Below are positions 1-10,049 of a DNA stretch of 64,000 nucleotides, piece after piece; within the stretch, counting starts at the first letter, position 1, and every line of letters begins with the position of its first letter. The DNA comes from an uncultured Corynebacterium sp. (lineage in GTDB: Bacteria > Actinomycetota > Actinomycetes > Mycobacteriales > Mycobacteriaceae), in assembly GCA_946223355.1 (NCBI GenBank), contig CAMIPB010000002.1:62001-126000 (forward strand), in the 5' to 3' direction. Below the pieces are notes generated by a model. That model did no database searches. It was given only the letters and a program-made list of their open reading frames with translations, and was not told where the DNA came from. A program made the position numbers and the translations under genes.

Positions 1-2
1 TA

Positions 3-311
3 GCCGGCCACCTGTACAACTGGGTGGGCCTAATTGACATTCTTATTTTTGCCATCTGCATGATCATCTTGACACACGTTTCAGGTGGGTTGGAATACGC
101 AGTAGGGATCCACACGGTAAATAACGTCCTAGTCTGCGCGGCCGGTGCCTTCGGGCTTGCGGATCCCAACCTAGTGGAGGTGCCACTTTATGCCTCGATC
201 GTCGCCAGCGCCGGGACAATATTTATGACGTGGTGGCTAATATCTAAACCTGCTGAGATGCCTGGCGTGCCGCATGAACAGTTGGCGAAGGAATGCAGTC
301 CTCAGCGTTAA
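3..311 (+). CDS. CPBP-type intramembrane protease, C-terminal fragment
   Basis: Only the 3' end is in the window. The frame is open from base 3 (AGHLYNWVGL...) through a GTG at 24 to a TAA at 309-311, so no start should be placed at 24. The fragment is hydrophobic, with three probable membrane segments. It contains GLEYAVGIHTVNN, which resembles the conserved H-x-x-x-N motif near the end of CPBP (CAAX protease/bacteriocin-processing, Abi) proteins. From the family, a polytopic membrane glutamyl protease is expected, but the catalytic EExxxR motif lies upstream and cannot be checked. The last 68 bp overlap the 3' end of the convergent amidohydrolase gene, which is unusual but leaves both reading frames intact. 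Confidence 0.55.
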   Translation, partial: AGHLYNWVGLIDILIFAICMIILTHVSGGLEYAVGIHTVNNVLVCAAGAFGLADPNLVEVPLYASIVASAGTIFMTWWLISKPAEMPGVPHEQLAKECSPQR

Positions 312-1677
312 GTCGCTCCATAGCAAGCGCTGCCAATGCCGCAGATTGATCTGCGAGAATCGCGTCATTAAAACGTGCCAGCGGTGAATGGTTCCATTCG
401 CGCTTTTCATAAGGCACGTCAGGATCACCTGTGCCCAACCAGATGAATGTGCCAGGCACTTGCTGCAAAACGACACCGAAGTCCTCACTTGCCATCATCG
501 GTGCAGGCATAGGAACCACACGCTCAGCTCCAAATTGGCGGGTTAACAGATTGGCAGCAAAAGTGTCTTCACGAGCGTTAGTCTTCGTGGATGGGTACAA
601 CGTTTGGAAATCAATATCTACCGCACATCGGTGTGCAGCGGCCACGTTACCTGAAACTTCAGTAATCACCTGGCGCACGCGATCGATAGCGAAGTCATCC
701 AATACACGCACTGTCGCGGTAAAACCGCACCGATCAGGAATGGCGTTAATAGCTCCGTCACCAGCCCACAAGTTGGTGACGGTAATGACAACCGGATTGA
801 GTGCATCAAAGCGGCGAGTCACCGCAGTTTGCAGCGCCACCTGAATCTCAGCCAAAGCAGCCACCGGATCAATCGCATCATGCGGACGGGAGCCGTGGCC
901 GCCCTTGCCGTGAACCGTTAACTTCAAGTTGGACGACGAAGCCATTAATGGACCAGGACGGTGATTGAACGTACCAAAGTCTTGCGGACCAACATGCACA
1001 CCATACGCAGCAATGGGACGTCGGCCAGCGGCGTCGAGCACGCCCTCATCAATCATCGGCTTTGCGCCACCCGGTCCTTCCTCTCCTGGCTGGAACATAA
1101 AAATAACGTCGCCCTTGAGCTCGTCTTTGTGCTTGGACAGCAAACGAGCAGCACCCACTAAAGCAGAAGTGTGCAGGTCATGGCCACACGCGTGCATTTT
1201 TCCGTTCGTCGCGGCGAAAGTGTGGCCGGTGCGCTCCGCCACCTCAAGCGCATCCATGTCTGCACGCAACAGGACCGATACAGGGTGATCACCACGCTGA
1301 CCACCACGAAGCACCGCAACCACCGAACTCAAGTGCATACCAGTGGTAATCTCCAGCGGAAGATCCGAAAGTTCTTCTAGCACTCGCGCTTGGGTCTGCG
1401 GTAAGTGCAGGCCCAATTCAGGGTTTTGGTGCAAGTCGCGGCGTAGCTGTTGCAGCTCATGCAGTAGCTCGGCGCTCTCTTCCTTTAGCGTCTCCAGATG
1501 CGTTCCAGTAACCGGTAGCGGCGGAAGCTGCTGCCCCAGTTGACGCGGGACTCCGGATTGCTGCCCCATAGGCGTCTGACCAGGCCGCGAAGGTTGCCCA
1601 GACACGCCTGAAGCTCCGGGGTGCGCAGGCTGTCTTAACGGTTGTTGTCCGGACTGGGGCGAATAAGGTGAAGTCAT
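244..1677 (-). CDS. M20D-family amidohydrolase/peptidase
   Basis: 477 residues, ATG start at 1677. The core matches M20D metallo-amidohydrolases (hippurate, IAA-amino-acid or N-acyl-amino-acid hydrolases). It shows RRDLHQNPELGLH, the metal and catalytic segment ACGHDLHTSALVGAARLL, FQPGEEGPGGA with the catalytic Glu, and a C-terminal MASEDFG with metal-binding Glu and Asp. The first 55 or so residues are low complexity, rich in Gln, Pro, Gly and Ser, and are not part of the family fold; this may be a disordered extension or a start called too early. It hydrolyses an amide bond in an N-acylated amino acid or peptide, with the exact substrate unknown. It is followed by lepA upstream on the same strand and overlaps the CPBP gene tail for 68 bp in antisense. 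Confidence 0.85.
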   Translation of the reverse strand: MTSPYSPQSGQQPLRQPAHPGASGVSGQPSRPGQTPMGQQSGVPRQLGQQLPPLPVTGTHLETLKEESAELLHELQQLRRDLHQNPELGLHLPQTQARVLEELSDLPLEITTGMHLSSVVAVLRGGQRGDHPVSVLLRADMDALEVAERTGHTFAATNGKMHACGHDLHTSALVGAARLLSKHKDELKGDVIFMFQPGEEGPGGAKPMIDEGVLDAAGRRPIAAYGVHVGPQDFGTFNHRPGPLMASSSNLKLTVHGKGGHGSRPHDAIDPVAALAEIQVALQTAVTRRFDALNPVVITVTNLWAGDGAINAIPDRCGFTATVRVLDDFAIDRVRQVITEVSGNVAAAHRCAVDIDFQTLYPSTKTNAREDTFAANLLTRQFGAERVVPMPAPMMASEDFGVVLQQVPGTFIWLGTGDPDVPYEKREWNHSPLARFNDAILADQSAALAALAMERLNAEDCIPSPTVHAARQASQQV

Positions 1678-1743
1678 GGCCTCATATATTAGCTAACACC
1701 AATCACAGCGGTGTGAACTATGGTAGGCGCGGAGCTTTTGAGA

Positions 1744-3591
<1,848 letters not shown>

Positions 3592-3704
3592 TGGGTCACT
3601 CCTACGCCTGGTTGAGCTAGAGACAAAACAAAAATAGCTAGTACCGTTTCACACTACCGCACTGCCTAGCTAGAACCCTATTGACTGTATTAATGTATAA
3701 GGAT

Positions 3705-4436
3705 ATGCCCACATCTCAGCCATCGGCGTCCGACGCCTCTTCGGCCTTGCACCACAAATCAAACGGTGCACAGAAGCCTGCGGGCGGCTTTGCTCGCCGA
3801 GTGCGGGGCGGCGGGCGTGGAACGGCTCAGGGTTTTCGCACGGTGCGGGTCAAACGCGCTGGCCAACCTTCCGGTGGGTATTTACGCGTTGCGGGTAAAA
3901 AGGTTTCGCAAGCGTTCGCCGATTTTGTCGCGCTTTTCCGCCCACTAAAAGAAGAGCCAGTTGATGCTGGGCTAACCCTCATCAATAACCGTTTAGGCCT
4001 GCATGGAGAGCGCACAAAGCATAATTCGGATCGTGTGGCTACGATTCATGTTGAGCGCACAGAAGCCCGACCCCGGTCCGTGTTCTTCACCCCAGACATG
4101 GACGGTCAGGTGGACTCAGGCGAAGTTGTGTGGGTGTGCACTCCGGGCGAAACCGTTCACTGCGCGCCACAAGAGCGCGCCATTTTGGTTATTTCACGCA
4201 CTCGAACTGAGGTCATCGGCCTGCTCATATCCCCCAACCCCCAGCACGCCACGGAAGACAATTGGCTAGAAATTGGCACTGGCGAGTGGGACGAAGACGG
4301 GCGTGAATGCTGGATCCGGATGGATCGTGTCATTGAAGTTCCTGAAACCCAGATTCGCCGCCAAGGCACCCTATTTCCACCGCGGCGCTTTGAGCGCATC
4401 GCTAACCAATTGCGTACTGAGTACCACTGGGCCTAA
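3705..4436 (+). CDS. PemK/MazF-like protein, solitary, with basic N-terminal extension
   Basis: 243 residues from the ATG at 3705; a TTG at 3681 would add eight. Neither start has a well-spaced ribosome binding site. A TAATGT or TATAAG box just before the ATG would fit leaderless transcription. Residues from about 110 onward resemble the PemK/MazF fold: SGEVVWV, ERAILVISR, the hydrophobic strand EVIGLLIS, then W-x-E-I-G-x-G-x-W-D and WIRMDRVIEV, ending in RFERIANQLRTEYHW. The first ~70 residues are Gly/Arg/Lys-rich. Classical PemK/MazF toxins are ~110-residue endoribonucleases paired with a small upstream antitoxin. No antitoxin gene is seen here, so a toxin role is uncertain. The divergent position beside lepA suggests a chromosomal, stably inherited gene. 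Confidence 0.6.
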   Translation: MPTSQPSASDASSALHHKSNGAQKPAGGFARRVRGGGRGTAQGFRTVRVKRAGQPSGGYLRVAGKKVSQAFADFVALFRPLKEEPVDAGLTLINNRLGLHGERTKHNSDRVATIHVERTEARPRSVFFTPDMDGQVDSGEVVWVCTPGETVHCAPQERAILVISRTRTEVIGLLISPNPQHATEDNWLEIGTGEWDEDGRECWIRMDRVIEVPETQIRRQGTLFPPRRFERIANQLRTEYHWA

Positions 4437-4495
4437 AGCGATTTGGGTTTTCACCTCGAAGCTTGATAAATTATCCAGGTTGCCAATACGTAAGT

Positions 4496-4549
4496 GGCGC
4501 GTGAGTCGAGACGTTCAGGACCTTGGGTTCGTCTTTGAACACTCACGCC
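4496..4549 (+). promoter_or_regulatory. Candidate structured leader of rpsT
   Basis: In the 188-bp interval before rpsT, GCGTGAGT (4499-4506) pairs perfectly with ACTCACGC (4541-4548). Inside it, GAGACG (4508-4513) can pair with CGTCTT (4530-4535) apart from one wobble. This gives an extended stem enclosing about 33 nt, ending 75 nt before the S20 start codon. Ribosomal-protein leaders often fold for autoregulation. That function here is inference from position and pairing only. Confidence 0.3.
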
Positions 4550-4624
4550 GAGCAATCATTGCAGGACATGTCCTTGACGTGCTGGTTTTCACTAATCAAC
4601 TACTGATACCAAGAGGTAAACACG

Positions 4625-4888
4625 ATGGCAAACATCAAATCTAAGAAGAAGCGCATCATCACCAACGAGAAGGCTCGTCAGCGCAACAAGTCCGTTCGTT
4701 CCGCAGTTCGCACCGAAATCCGTAAGTTCCGTGCTGCTGTTGAGGCTGGCGACAAGGCTGCTGCTGAGACCCAGCTGCGCGTTGCTTCCCGTTCTTTGGA
4801 CAAGGCTGTATCCAAGGGTGTTCTGCACCGCAACAATGCAGCTAACAAGAAGTCCGGTATGGCTTCTGCTTTCAACAAGATGGCTTAA
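4625..4888 (+). CDS. rpsT: 30S ribosomal protein S20
   Basis: 87 residues, ATG preceded by a good AGAGG site seven bases upstream. It begins with the typical basic MANIKSKKKRI and has NEKARQRNKSVRSAVRT and the C-terminal RNNAANKKSGMASAFNKMA, full length for S20. It binds the 5' domain of 16S rRNA during early 30S assembly. It is transcribed alone rightward and followed by a strong terminator. Synteny with lepA on one side and holA on the other matches other Mycobacteriales. Confidence 0.97.
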   Translation: MANIKSKKKRIITNEKARQRNKSVRSAVRTEIRKFRAAVEAGDKAAAETQLRVASRSLDKAVSKGVLHRNNAANKKSGMASAFNKMA

Positions 4889-4914
4889 GTTTGACGCTTT
4901 AGGCATTTTCACAT

Positions 4915-4953
4915 CGCGCCGTCACCTTTTGGTGGCGGCGCGAGGTGCTTTTT
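4915..4953 (+). terminator. Rho-independent terminator of rpsT
   Basis: A 12-bp stem with one G-U pair (4915-4926 with 4931-4942) and a TTTT loop, followed by a run of five T at 4949-4953. It lies 26 bp after the rpsT stop codon. Confidence 0.85.
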
Positions 4954-4983
4954 ACCCAGATACTTGCAGGATTGGGCTATGAT

Positions 4984-4992
4984 TTATCCACA
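4984..4992 (+). promoter_or_regulatory. Perfect DnaA box abutting the methylase start codon
   Basis: TTATCCACA occupies 4984-4992, immediately before the ATG at 4993, and reads in the direction of the methylase gene. A -10-like TATGAT lies at 4978-4983, so the box would sit at the transcription start of a short or leaderless message. The motif is the consensus DnaA-binding nonamer; function here is inferred. Confidence 0.4.
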
Positions 4993-5865
4993 ATGACCGA
5001 GCCTGCCCTTACCCCACGACGCAAAACCGTAGCTTCTGCTACCGGCCCAAAGCCCATCTTGAAGTGGGCTGGTGGAAAGCGTCAACTACTACCGGCAATT
5101 ACCGCAGCACTGCCTGAGGATGACTTCGATCGCTACTACGAACCATTCCTAGGCGGCGGAGCAGTACTGTTTCACTTGGAGCCAGAACGCGCTACGGTCA
5201 ATGATGTCAACTCTGAGCTCATCAATTTATACACCACTGTCCGCGACGACGTTGACGGCATCATCAGTTTACTTTCCAGCTACCCGAATGATGCGGAGTT
5301 CTTTTCCCACATCCGTAGCTTGGATAGAGAGCCCCAAAAATTTGCAGCCCTTAGCACAGTAGAGCGCGCTGCACGCACGGTTTATTTAAATAGGACGTGC
5401 TTTAACGGTCTTTTCCGCGTCAACAACGCAGGACAATTTAATGCGCCCTTTGGCCGGTATGCCAACCCCACTATTTGTGATGAGCCTACCCTGCGGGCTG
5501 TTAGTGACTATTTCAATACTGCTGACATTTCGCTTCTTCACGGTGACTACAAAAAAGCCGTGGCAGAAGCTACTGACGCCGATTTCGTGTACTTTGACCC
5601 GCCCTACGATCCCGTCAACGCCACGAGCTCATTTACAGGCTACGCAGCCGGTGGTTTTAGCCGCACTGAGCAAATCGAGTTGAAGAAGCTTTGCGACAAA
5701 CTTCATAGCCGTGGCGTGCGATTTATGCTCTCCAATTCAGCAACTCCGTTTATCACCGATCTATACGCAGACTATGATGTGTCGATTGTGCCCGCCACTC
5801 GCGCCATCAATTCAGTGGGAAGCAAACGCGGCAAAGTGGACGAGGTTTTGGTTAGCAACTACTAA
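4993..5865 (+). CDS. Orphan Dam-type DNA adenine-N6 methyltransferase
   Basis: 290 residues from the ATG at 4993. An upstream in-frame start at 4945 would run through the rpsT terminator and is rejected. It is a D12-class (alpha) amino-methyltransferase: the AdoMet region ILKWAGGKRQLLPAI, motif I YYEPFLGGGAVLFHL, the target-recognition middle part, catalytic motif IV DPPY near residue 201, and a C-terminal MLSNS and NSVGSKRGKVDEVLV. It transfers a methyl group to N6 of adenine, for example in GATC, but the site cannot be read from sequence. No restriction endonuclease or mismatch-repair gene lies beside it, so it is a solitary methylase. The stop overlaps the convergent exporter gene by four bases. 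Confidence 0.9.
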   Translation: MTEPALTPRRKTVASATGPKPILKWAGGKRQLLPAITAALPEDDFDRYYEPFLGGGAVLFHLEPERATVNDVNSELINLYTTVRDDVDGIISLLSSYPNDAEFFSHIRSLDREPQKFAALSTVERAARTVYLNRTCFNGLFRVNNAGQFNAPFGRYANPTICDEPTLRAVSDYFNTADISLLHGDYKKAVAEATDADFVYFDPPYDPVNATSSFTGYAAGGFSRTEQIELKKLCDKLHSRGVRFMLSNSATPFITDLYADYDVSIVPATRAINSVGSKRGKVDEVLVSNY

Positions 5866-6512
5866 GCACCCAGAATCTGGCGCACACCATTAATCATCAA
5901 CGCCAATGCAACCACAATGAAAAACACTCCTGAACCAAGGTCAATCCAAGGGCCAGCCTTGAGCAAGCGACGGCGTACGCGGTTGGTGGAGACAACGAGT
6001 GCGTAGGTGCAAAATACTGCCGCAGTCGTACACAAAACTACTGCGAGGATAATAAGGGCGGTGCCAATGCCGGCGTCGGGAGGCAAAAGCGGCGCGATGA
6101 TGGCCAAGAAGAACAAAATGGCCTTCGCATTAGCCAGATTGGTGGCCAAGCCTATGCGGAAACTTTGTCCTGGGCTGCCAAGCCGTTGTTCGGCTTCCTC
6201 GAGCCCAGCAGGTGGATTCTTGCGAGTTTCCCATCCTGAGCGCAGCATTGCGGACCCCATATAAATCAGCACAGCGCCACCCAAAATTTGGACGAAGCTA
6301 AGAATATCGGGAAATGTGGCAATTACTGCAGCGGCACCAAAAACAGTCAGCGAGCACCAAAAGGCAACACCCAACACAATGCCACCAGCAGCAGCAAGTG
6401 CATGCTTCCGTGACTTCGTGGCCAAGCGGGTAATCAGAATCGTGTCAGGGCCAGGGGCAACAGCACCAGAAAGGTTAAGGAGCGAGACAGTCAGCAGTTG
6501 TGAAGGCGTCAC
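5862..6512 (-). CDS. LysE/RhtB-family amino-acid exporter
   Basis: 216 residues with about six hydrophobic segments. The N-terminal region LNLSGAVAPGPDTILITRLAT carries the GPD/GPN signature of the LysE/RhtB superfamily, followed by GIVLGVAFWCSLTVFG and LGGAVLIYMGSAML. Members pump amino acids such as homoserine, threonine, leucine or lysine out of the cell; the substrate cannot be assigned. Its GTG start overlaps the stop of the ankyrin gene (GTGA), so it is translationally coupled and is the last gene of the long leftward run. Confidence 0.88.
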   Translation of the reverse strand: MTPSQLLTVSLLNLSGAVAPGPDTILITRLATKSRKHALAAAGGIVLGVAFWCSLTVFGAAAVIATFPDILSFVQILGGAVLIYMGSAMLRSGWETRKNPPAGLEEAEQRLGSPGQSFRIGLATNLANAKAILFFLAIIAPLLPPDAGIGTALIILAVVLCTTAAVFCTYALVVSTNRVRRRLLKAGPWIDLGSGVFFIVVALALMINGVRQILGA

Positions 6513-6895
6513 TTCCTGAGCTCCCAGCGCTGTACGAGATCCTCACGGCCAAACATACGCGCTGTGTCAATAGCAGACGGCGTGCCCGCCTCCACATCTG
6601 CACCAGCTTGCAGGAGAGCTTCAATGACGGCGTCTTCCTTCTTGAAGATGGCACCCGAAAGAGGTGATTGGCCGCGGTCATTGAGCAGGTTGACGTCAGC
6701 ACCCACATCCACCAGTTTTTGAACCAGGTCCGCGTGGCCGTTATAGCCCGCTAGCATGACAAATGAGTGCCCCTCATGGTTGACCAAGTTAGGGTTGACT
6801 CCATTTCGGATGTACTCAATCAAAGTGTCATCGCCTTGGCGTGCCATGTTAAACAGTTTGCTCGCCAATTCCTCTACGTCATGTGCCCTAGACAT
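6509..6895 (-). CDS. Ankyrin-repeat protein
   Basis: 128 residues, soluble, no signal peptide. About three ankyrin repeats can be read: NLVNHEGHSFVMLAGYNGHADLV, then a repeat with VNLLNDRGQSPLSGAIFKKE, then VEAGTPSAIDTARMFGREDL. Ankyrin repeats bind other proteins; no catalytic domain is present and the partner is unknown. It starts eight bases after holA and overlaps the exporter start by four bases. A link to DNA polymerase loading or to the exporter is only positional. Confidence 0.85.
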   Translation of the reverse strand: MSRAHDVEELASKLFNMARQGDDTLIEYIRNGVNPNLVNHEGHSFVMLAGYNGHADLVQKLVDVGADVNLLNDRGQSPLSGAIFKKEDAVIEALLQAGADVEAGTPSAIDTARMFGREDLVQRWELRK

Positions 6896-6903
6896 GCCCT
6901 TTA

Positions 6904-7872
6904 TTATCGCGCTAACATCGCAATTTTGCGAACTGCATCTTCAATCACAAATTCTGGGTCGCCGCCCTGGCCCTTGACCTGTGCATCTACCTCAGCCATA
7001 AGGATGACGGCCTTGGTGACGGCATCGGATGACCATCGCCGAGCGATGGGCAAAGTGAGTTTCACCTTGTAGGGATTCATTCCCAACTGGCCGGCGAGTG
7101 CATTGTGGTTGCCCCCGGAGACGTTGTACAGGCGCGCGATCTCCCCAACCTTGGCTGCCAAAGCCATTGACAAAACCACAGGTGAGGTACCCAACTGTAA
7201 AGCCCTGCGACAGGACGCCACGGCGCTACCGACGTTCCCAGATACCGCTGCATCAGCAATGTCCCAACCTTCCACCTCAGCGGTGCCTACATAATAGGTA
7301 TGCACTGCTTCGCGGGTGACGTTGCCATTGGTATCTGAAACCAACTGGCCGATCGCAGATGCGAGTTCACGGAGATTTGACCCCACACTTTCTAAGAGCG
7401 AATGGAGTACATCCGGGGTGGGATTAACTCCATGAGAAGCAAACTCCTGTTTAACCCAGACGAGACGCTCGTTGGGGTAAAGCTCAAATACTTCATGTAG
7501 CTGTGCCTGGCGTTGCAGCTTTGCGACGAGCTCTGGTGGTTTCTTACGCGCCTTGAAATTTTTCTTGGACACAGAGTAAGCGACGATTATCGTGATACCC
7601 GGCATGAGTGAGCCGCACGCTTCAATAATCTTTGCGGAAGCTTCCTTGCCAGCTTTTTGTGCATCCTCAAAAACAATCAGCCGGTTGTCCCCAAAAAGTG
7701 AGGGGCTGGTGGCTTCGATGATTTCACCGCTGGTGCAGGTTGCAGCGGACAAATAGGTAACTTCTGGTTGTGCCCCCATGTCTTCAGCAACTGCGCGTTG
7801 CACTGAAATTCGTGCGCGCTCAGCGAGGAACTCGTCATCGCCCAAGATGATGTGTAGGGGTGCAACAGGCAT
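6904..7872 (-). CDS. holA: DNA polymerase III delta subunit
   Basis: 322 residues, the normal size. It begins APLHIILGDDEFLAERA, has the central QLHEVFELYPNERLVWVKQEFASHG and LESVGSNLRELASAIGQLV, and a C-terminal clamp-loader helical domain with GMNPYKVKLTLPIARRW. Delta opens the beta sliding clamp as part of the clamp-loader complex. Its start lies inside the 3' end of comEC with a 38-bp overlap, so translation is probably coupled. The comEA-comEC-holA order is conserved in Mycobacteriales. Confidence 0.93.
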   Translation of the reverse strand: MPVAPLHIILGDDEFLAERARISVQRAVAEDMGAQPEVTYLSAATCTSGEIIEATSPSLFGDNRLIVFEDAQKAGKEASAKIIEACGSLMPGITIIVAYSVSKKNFKARKKPPELVAKLQRQAQLHEVFELYPNERLVWVKQEFASHGVNPTPDVLHSLLESVGSNLRELASAIGQLVSDTNGNVTREAVHTYYVGTAEVEGWDIADAAVSGNVGSAVASCRRALQLGTSPVVLSMALAAKVGEIARLYNVSGGNHNALAGQLGMNPYKVKLTLPIARRWSSDAVTKAVILMAEVDAQVKGQGGDPEFVIEDAVRKIAMLAR

Positions 7873-9283
7873 GGTCTACATCATATGCTCTTGGCCGAGC
7901 CACTGCTATTATGCCCGCGATTACCCAACCATAGGTCAGCATTGCGGTGACAGGATGGCTGGGAACCACTGCCCACGGCAACGAGCTCAACCACTCAGCA
8001 ACATGGTGAATCCACCAGGTGCACGGCTCAATGAGCTTCAGCAGGATCAACTCCACTCCCCCGGGAGCTAAAGCCACAATGGCGGCTATTAGTCCTACAA
8101 CCGTAACCACCGGAACGACGAAGGTAACAAGGACATTGGCAAGCACTGCAACGAGGGAAACCTCCCCTGACATCCCAGCAATAATCGGCAGGGTGACTAC
8201 ATCTGCTGCCACCGCCACGGCCACCGCCCGAACAACGAGATCCGGCACCTTGTCCATTCCCGGCCAGGACGCAAAAACGCGGTACAACAACGGAAACAGC
8301 GCAACAATGCCCGCCGTGGCAGCTACCGAGAGCGCGAACCCAAAGTTCGTAGCTAAATCACTGCGCAACGCCAAAACTGCCATTACGGCTAAACACAACG
8401 CATGAATGGGCTGCATTGTTCGTGAGTTCACCAGTGCAATGACGCCAACGATCCCCATTGCCCCGGCGCGCAACACCGATGGTTCAGGTCCTACGATGAT
8501 GACAAATACGACGAGGCTTATAAGCGCGGTGGCGCAAGATACTCGTGGGGATAGTGCAAGGTAGGTGCACATTATGAGTGCGCAGGAAACGATGATGGCC
8601 ACGTTCGCGCCGGAGACTGCGCTTAGGTGCGCAAGGCCTGTGTCTTTGTAAAGCTGCTCCGCTTCAGGAGTTTGCAAACTTTTATCCCCCATTACCATAG
8701 CGAGGATGAGCCCGGCGGAAGATTCTGTAACGCTTGCTTCTACTGCTTGTCTGAATGTGTCTTTGACGTGGGCAGCCAAACCATAAGCACCGGTAGGTGG
8801 TTCTACGGAGATTACATCACCGCTAATCGTTGTATCTTTGGCCGAGTTCGCACTTTCACCAGCTGTTTTGGTGACTGCCCCTGATATTGTTAGCTCACTT
8901 CCTACTGCTGGTGGTGTCCCGTCTTGTGCGAGTACAGGCTCACGGGTGAACATGGTCAAAGGCTCTGGGATGGTGTTTACCTTAAGCTGCAAGAGGCTTC
9001 CGCCGTGCGCGGTTTGGATGGGTGCAGCTTCCAAACGTGCAGGAAACTGCCGGGGCAAAGCAGCAAGCCCTTGGGCGGTGAAATGTTCTCGAGCCAGTGT
9101 GACAACGAGCATTGCTGTACCACACGCGGCACTGAGTACAAGTTGTCCACGTTGCCTGTTGAAAGCAAGCAAGAGGCTGATAACAATGATGAGAGCAACA
9201 GCTCCGAGAGGCGCGCCCAGACGAACGACGATGGCTACTGCCCACATTATGCTGGCGGAAAGAACCAAACGGAGCTCTCTCAT
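7835..9283 (-). CDS. comEC: ComEC/Rec2-family DNA-uptake channel, short form
   Basis: 482 residues, highly hydrophobic with around ten membrane segments. It has an N-terminal periplasmic-type domain followed by the Competence domain: GLILAMVMGDKSL and the signature TGLAHLSAVSGANVAIIVS. In naturally competent bacteria ComEC forms the inner-membrane channel for single-stranded DNA. The C-terminal metallo-beta-lactamase-fold domain found in long ComEC proteins is absent: the protein ends shortly after the last membrane segments. Whether this short form supports DNA uptake is uncertain. The start overlaps the comEA stop by four bases. Confidence 0.88.
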   Translation of the reverse strand: MRELRLVLSASIMWAVAIVVRLGAPLGAVALIIVISLLLAFNRQRGQLVLSAACGTAMLVVTLAREHFTAQGLAALPRQFPARLEAAPIQTAHGGSLLQLKVNTIPEPLTMFTREPVLAQDGTPPAVGSELTISGAVTKTAGESANSAKDTTISGDVISVEPPTGAYGLAAHVKDTFRQAVEASVTESSAGLILAMVMGDKSLQTPEAEQLYKDTGLAHLSAVSGANVAIIVSCALIMCTYLALSPRVSCATALISLVVFVIIVGPEPSVLRAGAMGIVGVIALVNSRTMQPIHALCLAVMAVLALRSDLATNFGFALSVAATAGIVALFPLLYRVFASWPGMDKVPDLVVRAVAVAVAADVVTLPIIAGMSGEVSLVAVLANVLVTFVVPVVTVVGLIAAIVALAPGGVELILLKLIEPCTWWIHHVAEWLSSLPWAVVPSHPVTAMLTYGWVIAGIIAVARPRAYDVDHACCTPTHHLGR

Positions 9284-9999
9284 ACGGTGACCTCGGGTTT
9301 GAGTGTGGCAAATTTGGCTGGCCCAATTCCACTAATGTCCAGGAGCTGATCAATAGAAGTAAACGGGCCGTTGTCTTCGCGGTGCTGGACTATTGCTGCA
9401 GCGGTGACTTCTCCAACTCCGGGCAGAGTTTTAAGTTCCTCTTTTGTTGCGTTGTTGAGGTTAACCGCGCCGTGGGCAGTACTGGGATCCGGTGTAGCCC
9501 CAGGAGTACTGTCTGATGCTGAATCTGTCTTGGGTGCGTGTCCTTTGGCATACACCCGTAACTGTTGCCCGTCTGTGAGTTTTTGTGCCAGGTTGAGGCT
9601 TAGAGTATCCGCGCTCTTTTTGGGTTTGGCCATCTCTAAGGCATCGGCCACACGGGCGTCGGTGGGCAAGGTGAACAACCCTGGGTTGTGCACCTCGCCT
9701 ACCACGGCCACCACGACGTCCGCCTGGGACCCCGTGAGTTCCGGTGTGTGAACCAATTCTTCACTGCCCTGGGTGGACATGGATTCATTAGGTGCAGCTA
9801 GCGGAACCGGCGAACGTGACTGATTGTGTTGATACACTAACCAACCCGCCGTGGTGACAAGCAAAGCGCACGCTACGACTATGGCCTGCCAGACGGGTAC
9901 TGTGACACGCGGACGCGGGTAGCGCACAGCAAGGAGTTCTTCTTCTCCAGTTGGCTGCGCTAGCTCTCGCAATCTATCAGCGACTTTTTGTGTCCCCAT
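9280..9999 (-). CDS. comEA: ComEA-like helix-hairpin-helix DNA-binding protein
   Basis: 239 residues. A cytoplasmic N-terminus is followed by one membrane anchor (VWQAIVVACALLVTTAGWLVY). Next is an SLBB-like domain (VVVAVVGEVHNPGLFTLP), a Ser/Thr/Pro-rich linker, and a C-terminal double HhH domain (VNLNNATKEELKTLPGVGEV, DISGIGPAKFATLKP). ComEA binds incoming duplex DNA outside the membrane and hands it to ComEC. The gene overlaps comEC by four bases. The 96-bp interval upstream of it carries two perfect DnaA boxes. Confidence 0.9.
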   Translation of the reverse strand: MGTQKVADRLRELAQPTGEEELLAVRYPRPRVTVPVWQAIVVACALLVTTAGWLVYQHNQSRSPVPLAAPNESMSTQGSEELVHTPELTGSQADVVVAVVGEVHNPGLFTLPTDARVADALEMAKPKKSADTLSLNLAQKLTDGQQLRVYAKGHAPKTDSASDSTPGATPDPSTAHGAVNLNNATKEELKTLPGVGEVTAAAIVQHREDNGPFTSIDQLLDISGIGPAKFATLKPEVTV

Positions 10000-10049
10000 A
10001 ATGGATCACTCAAGCAGGATGAAGACGCGAATCCTAGACCACTTATCCT

